Source of the DNA: Motacilla alba alba
Lineage: Eukaryota > Chordata > Aves > Passeriformes > Motacillidae
Assembly: GCF_015832195.1 (NCBI RefSeq)
Contig: NC_052017.1
Coordinates: 82,399,801-82,463,800 of the forward strand
DNA: 64,000 nt
Direction of reading: 5' to 3'
The notes beneath the pieces were generated by a model. The model was given only the letters and a program-made list of their open reading frames with translations. It ran no database searches and had not been told where the DNA came from. Below are positions 61,955-64,000 of the stretch, piece by piece. The position numbers and the translations under genes were made by a program. Positions within the stretch are counted from its first letter, which is position 1. The number at the start of each line of letters is the position of its first letter.

Positions 61955-63208
61955 TATGCCTTTGGGGACCTCAGGCATTGGGCCCAGCCAGCACTGGCTT
62001 GAGAAAGGCCAACCCTGTATGACCAGACTAATTTCTTTTTATGAACTGGTGGCCCAGCTAGTGGGTGATAAAAAGGCAGTGGTTGTTTTCTACCTAAACT
62101 TTAATAAAGGTTGGACTCCATTTGCCACAACTTTTCCCAGGAGGAAGCGGCTGGTCGTGGCTTGGACAGGTGCACTCTTCCCTGGGTTAAGAATTGTCTG
62201 GATGGCTGAGCCTGGAGAGTGTTGGTGAATGGTGCTGCATCCACTTGGTGTCTGGACACTAGTGGGGTTCCCCAGGGATCAGTGCTGGGCTCGGTTGTGT
62301 TCAGTATCTTTACTGATCACCTGAACAGGAGCATCAAGTGTGCTCTCTAAAAGGTCACAGACAGCACCAAACTGTGTGGAAGTGTAGCTCTGCTGAAGAA
62401 TAGGAAGCCTCTGCAGGGGGATCCGGACAGGCTGGATCCACGGGCTCAGGCCAACTGTATGAGCTTCAACAAGGTCCTTTCCCTGGGTCACAGCAGCCCC
62501 ACACAGCGCTAGGGGCAGAGTACTTGGAAAGTGGCCCAGTGGAAAAGAACCTGGGGACGCTGATCGACAGTGGTTGAACATGAGACAGCATATGCCCAGG
62601 TGGCCAAGAAGTCAAATGATATCCTGGTCTGTTTTAAAAATACTGTGGCCAGCAGGACCAGGGCAGTGATTGTCCTGATGTACTCAGCACTTGTGGGGTT
62701 ACACCTCAAATCCTGTGTCCAGTTTTGGGCCCTCAAGACAAGAAAGACATTGAGGTTCTGGAGCCAGACCAGAGAAGGACAATGAAGCTGGTGAAGGGTC
62801 TTGAGCACGAGTCTTGTGAAGACTGGTGAGGAAGCTGAGCAGGGATTGTTTAGCTTGAAGAAAGGAGGCTCAGGGGAGACTTTGTCACTCACTACCACTG
62901 CCTGAAAGAAGGTGGGGCTGGGTCTCTTTTGCTGGGCAGTCAGTGACAGGATGAGGGGAAATGGCCTCAGGCTGGGCTGGGGGAGGTTCAGGTTGTACAT
63001 CACTACAAATTTCTTTATTGCAAGGGTTGCTAAGCTTTGGAATGGGCTGTCAATGGAAATGGTGGAGTCACATGTAGAAGATGTGTGTGTGTGGCCATTG
63101 GGGACAACGTTTACGGGGGAACTTGGCAGTGCTGGCTTAGCAGTTGCACTCAATGATCTTAAGAGTCTTTTTCAAATAATAAGATTCAATGTTTCTATAA
63201 TTCTATCA
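61955..63208 (+). mobile_element. CR1 LINE, 5'-truncated, sense
   Basis: About 1.25 kb covering the end of the reverse transcriptase and the 3' UTR. GGCATTGGGCCCAGCCAGCA, GTGGTTGTTTTCTACCTAAA, GGGGTTCCCCAGGGATCAGT (GVPQGS motif), GAGCTTCAACAAGG, CCCAGGTGGCCAAGAAGTCA and TTTTGGGCCCTCAAGACAAG occur in CR1 order. The catalytic FADD motif reads VTDS (62,354-62,365). Stops and frameshifts are frequent. It ends near TTTCTATAATTCTATC at 63,208. The 214-codon minus frame (62,509-63,153) is antisense. Confidence 0.95.
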
Positions 63209-64000
63209 AAATTTGTATTTTTAGGAAAAACAGAACTGATTGGCTCATGATGCTTTAGCAGCACTGCACTAGCTTGAGCTTCCTTGCAAGATCTGGGTTA
63301 TAAATTTCCCTAGTCATTTTGCCAAAGATTGCTTATTTTGAAAGCAGTTTCATCCATTTTCCTGTTACCTTTCCTCTTTTTTTTTTTTCATTCTTCATCT
63401 ATTAATGTGTTTATTCTTTACCTTCCCTTACACAACACCTGAAGGTTCCAAGAAAGACTGAAAAGCATCTAATGGCATCCAAGGTCTATATACCAAGATT
63501 GATTGGAATGGATTTCTGTGCTTTGAGGATATATAAAATACTGATTCATACATTGGCAACACATACTTCAATCAAAGCAATTGACACACAATTCATAAGG
63601 TGAAATGGCAGAAAAAGTGATTACCCCAAGATGAGCCGCCTGTTAAATGAGAGTCTTTCGTGTGCCTCTTCACAGGAAATGAGAACTCAGGTGCAGAATC
63701 ATATTAAAAAAAAAACCAAACAAACCTCAAAGTCATCTCATGACCCTTATTAGAGCTAAAAATACCTTTTTAAGAGAAAGACAAAGAGAAAAATGGTCAA
63801 ATGAAAACTTGCATCTTATTTATTTCAATTTCAAAATTTAAAAAAATTGTTTCAATATAAAGTGCATTCCCATATCTTTCTGCAGTATCAAATTTATGAG
63901 CAAGCAAATGATAAGAAAACAGAGAAACTTCATTTATGCAGTCTACCATATATGATTGTTCAAGTCAGATGAAGTAGGTTTGCATTTGTAGAGAAGCTAA
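63209..64000. other. AT-rich unique sequence, no gene seen
   Basis: Nothing recognised apart from short A- and T-runs (about 63,378 and 63,705). Confidence 0.5.

Noticed and set aside
62509..63153. Longest open frame in the window (214 codons, minus strand)
   Set aside because: It lies entirely antisense to a recognisable sense CR1 and encodes nothing known.

Overview
The window looks like gene-poor, AT-rich vertebrate DNA from a bird, most likely a songbird (Passeriformes). The main reason is repeat content. There are many CR1 LINE fragments with the avian 3' tail of short ATTCTRTG-like repeats. Several LTRs read as bird endogenous retrovirus families. I recognise these families by eye, so exact subfamily names are not given. 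I found no protein-coding exon, tRNA, rRNA, CRISPR array or operon that I can support. Every longer open frame lies inside a repeat, on the wrong strand of a repeat, or in low-complexity sequence. The window is best read as intergenic or intronic sequence.

Layout. 1-15,132 is mostly unique AT-rich DNA with one old antisense CR1 (3,355-3,935), two short CR1 3' ends and several simple repeats. 15,133-21,178 is the most unusual part: a compound satellite block. Its main family (satellite A, period about 400-430 bp, each unit two diverged half-units) runs purine-rich on the + strand up to about 20,010, then flips to the opposite orientation up to 21,178. A second, GC-richer family (satellite B, about 165-190 bp units) sits inside A in two places. 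About 2 kb of retroviral LTR material interrupts the block: a clean solo LTR with a 5-bp target duplication (17,676-18,341), a GC-rich unknown segment, and a second LTR (from 18,937). 21,480-22,614 is a sense CR1.

22,615-41,900 is again mainly unique, with antisense CR1 pieces and a second clean solo LTR on the minus strand (30,215-30,794, 5-bp duplication ACATG). 41,922-42,829 holds a candidate 100-bp LTR remnant and an antisense CR1 ending in an (AT)n tract. 54,120-55,246 is a sense LTR split by an antisense CR1 that carries a 6-bp duplication of the LTR sequence, a dated nested insertion. 61,955-63,208 is a sense CR1 with decayed reverse-transcriptase sequence.

There are no genes acting together. 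The interpretable history is one of transposition and satellite rearrangement. The strongest lead for something undescribed is the inverted, palindrome-containing satellite A/B block. Two + strand LTR promoters lie inside it and point at the orientation switch, so a read-through transcript could fold back on itself (inference only).
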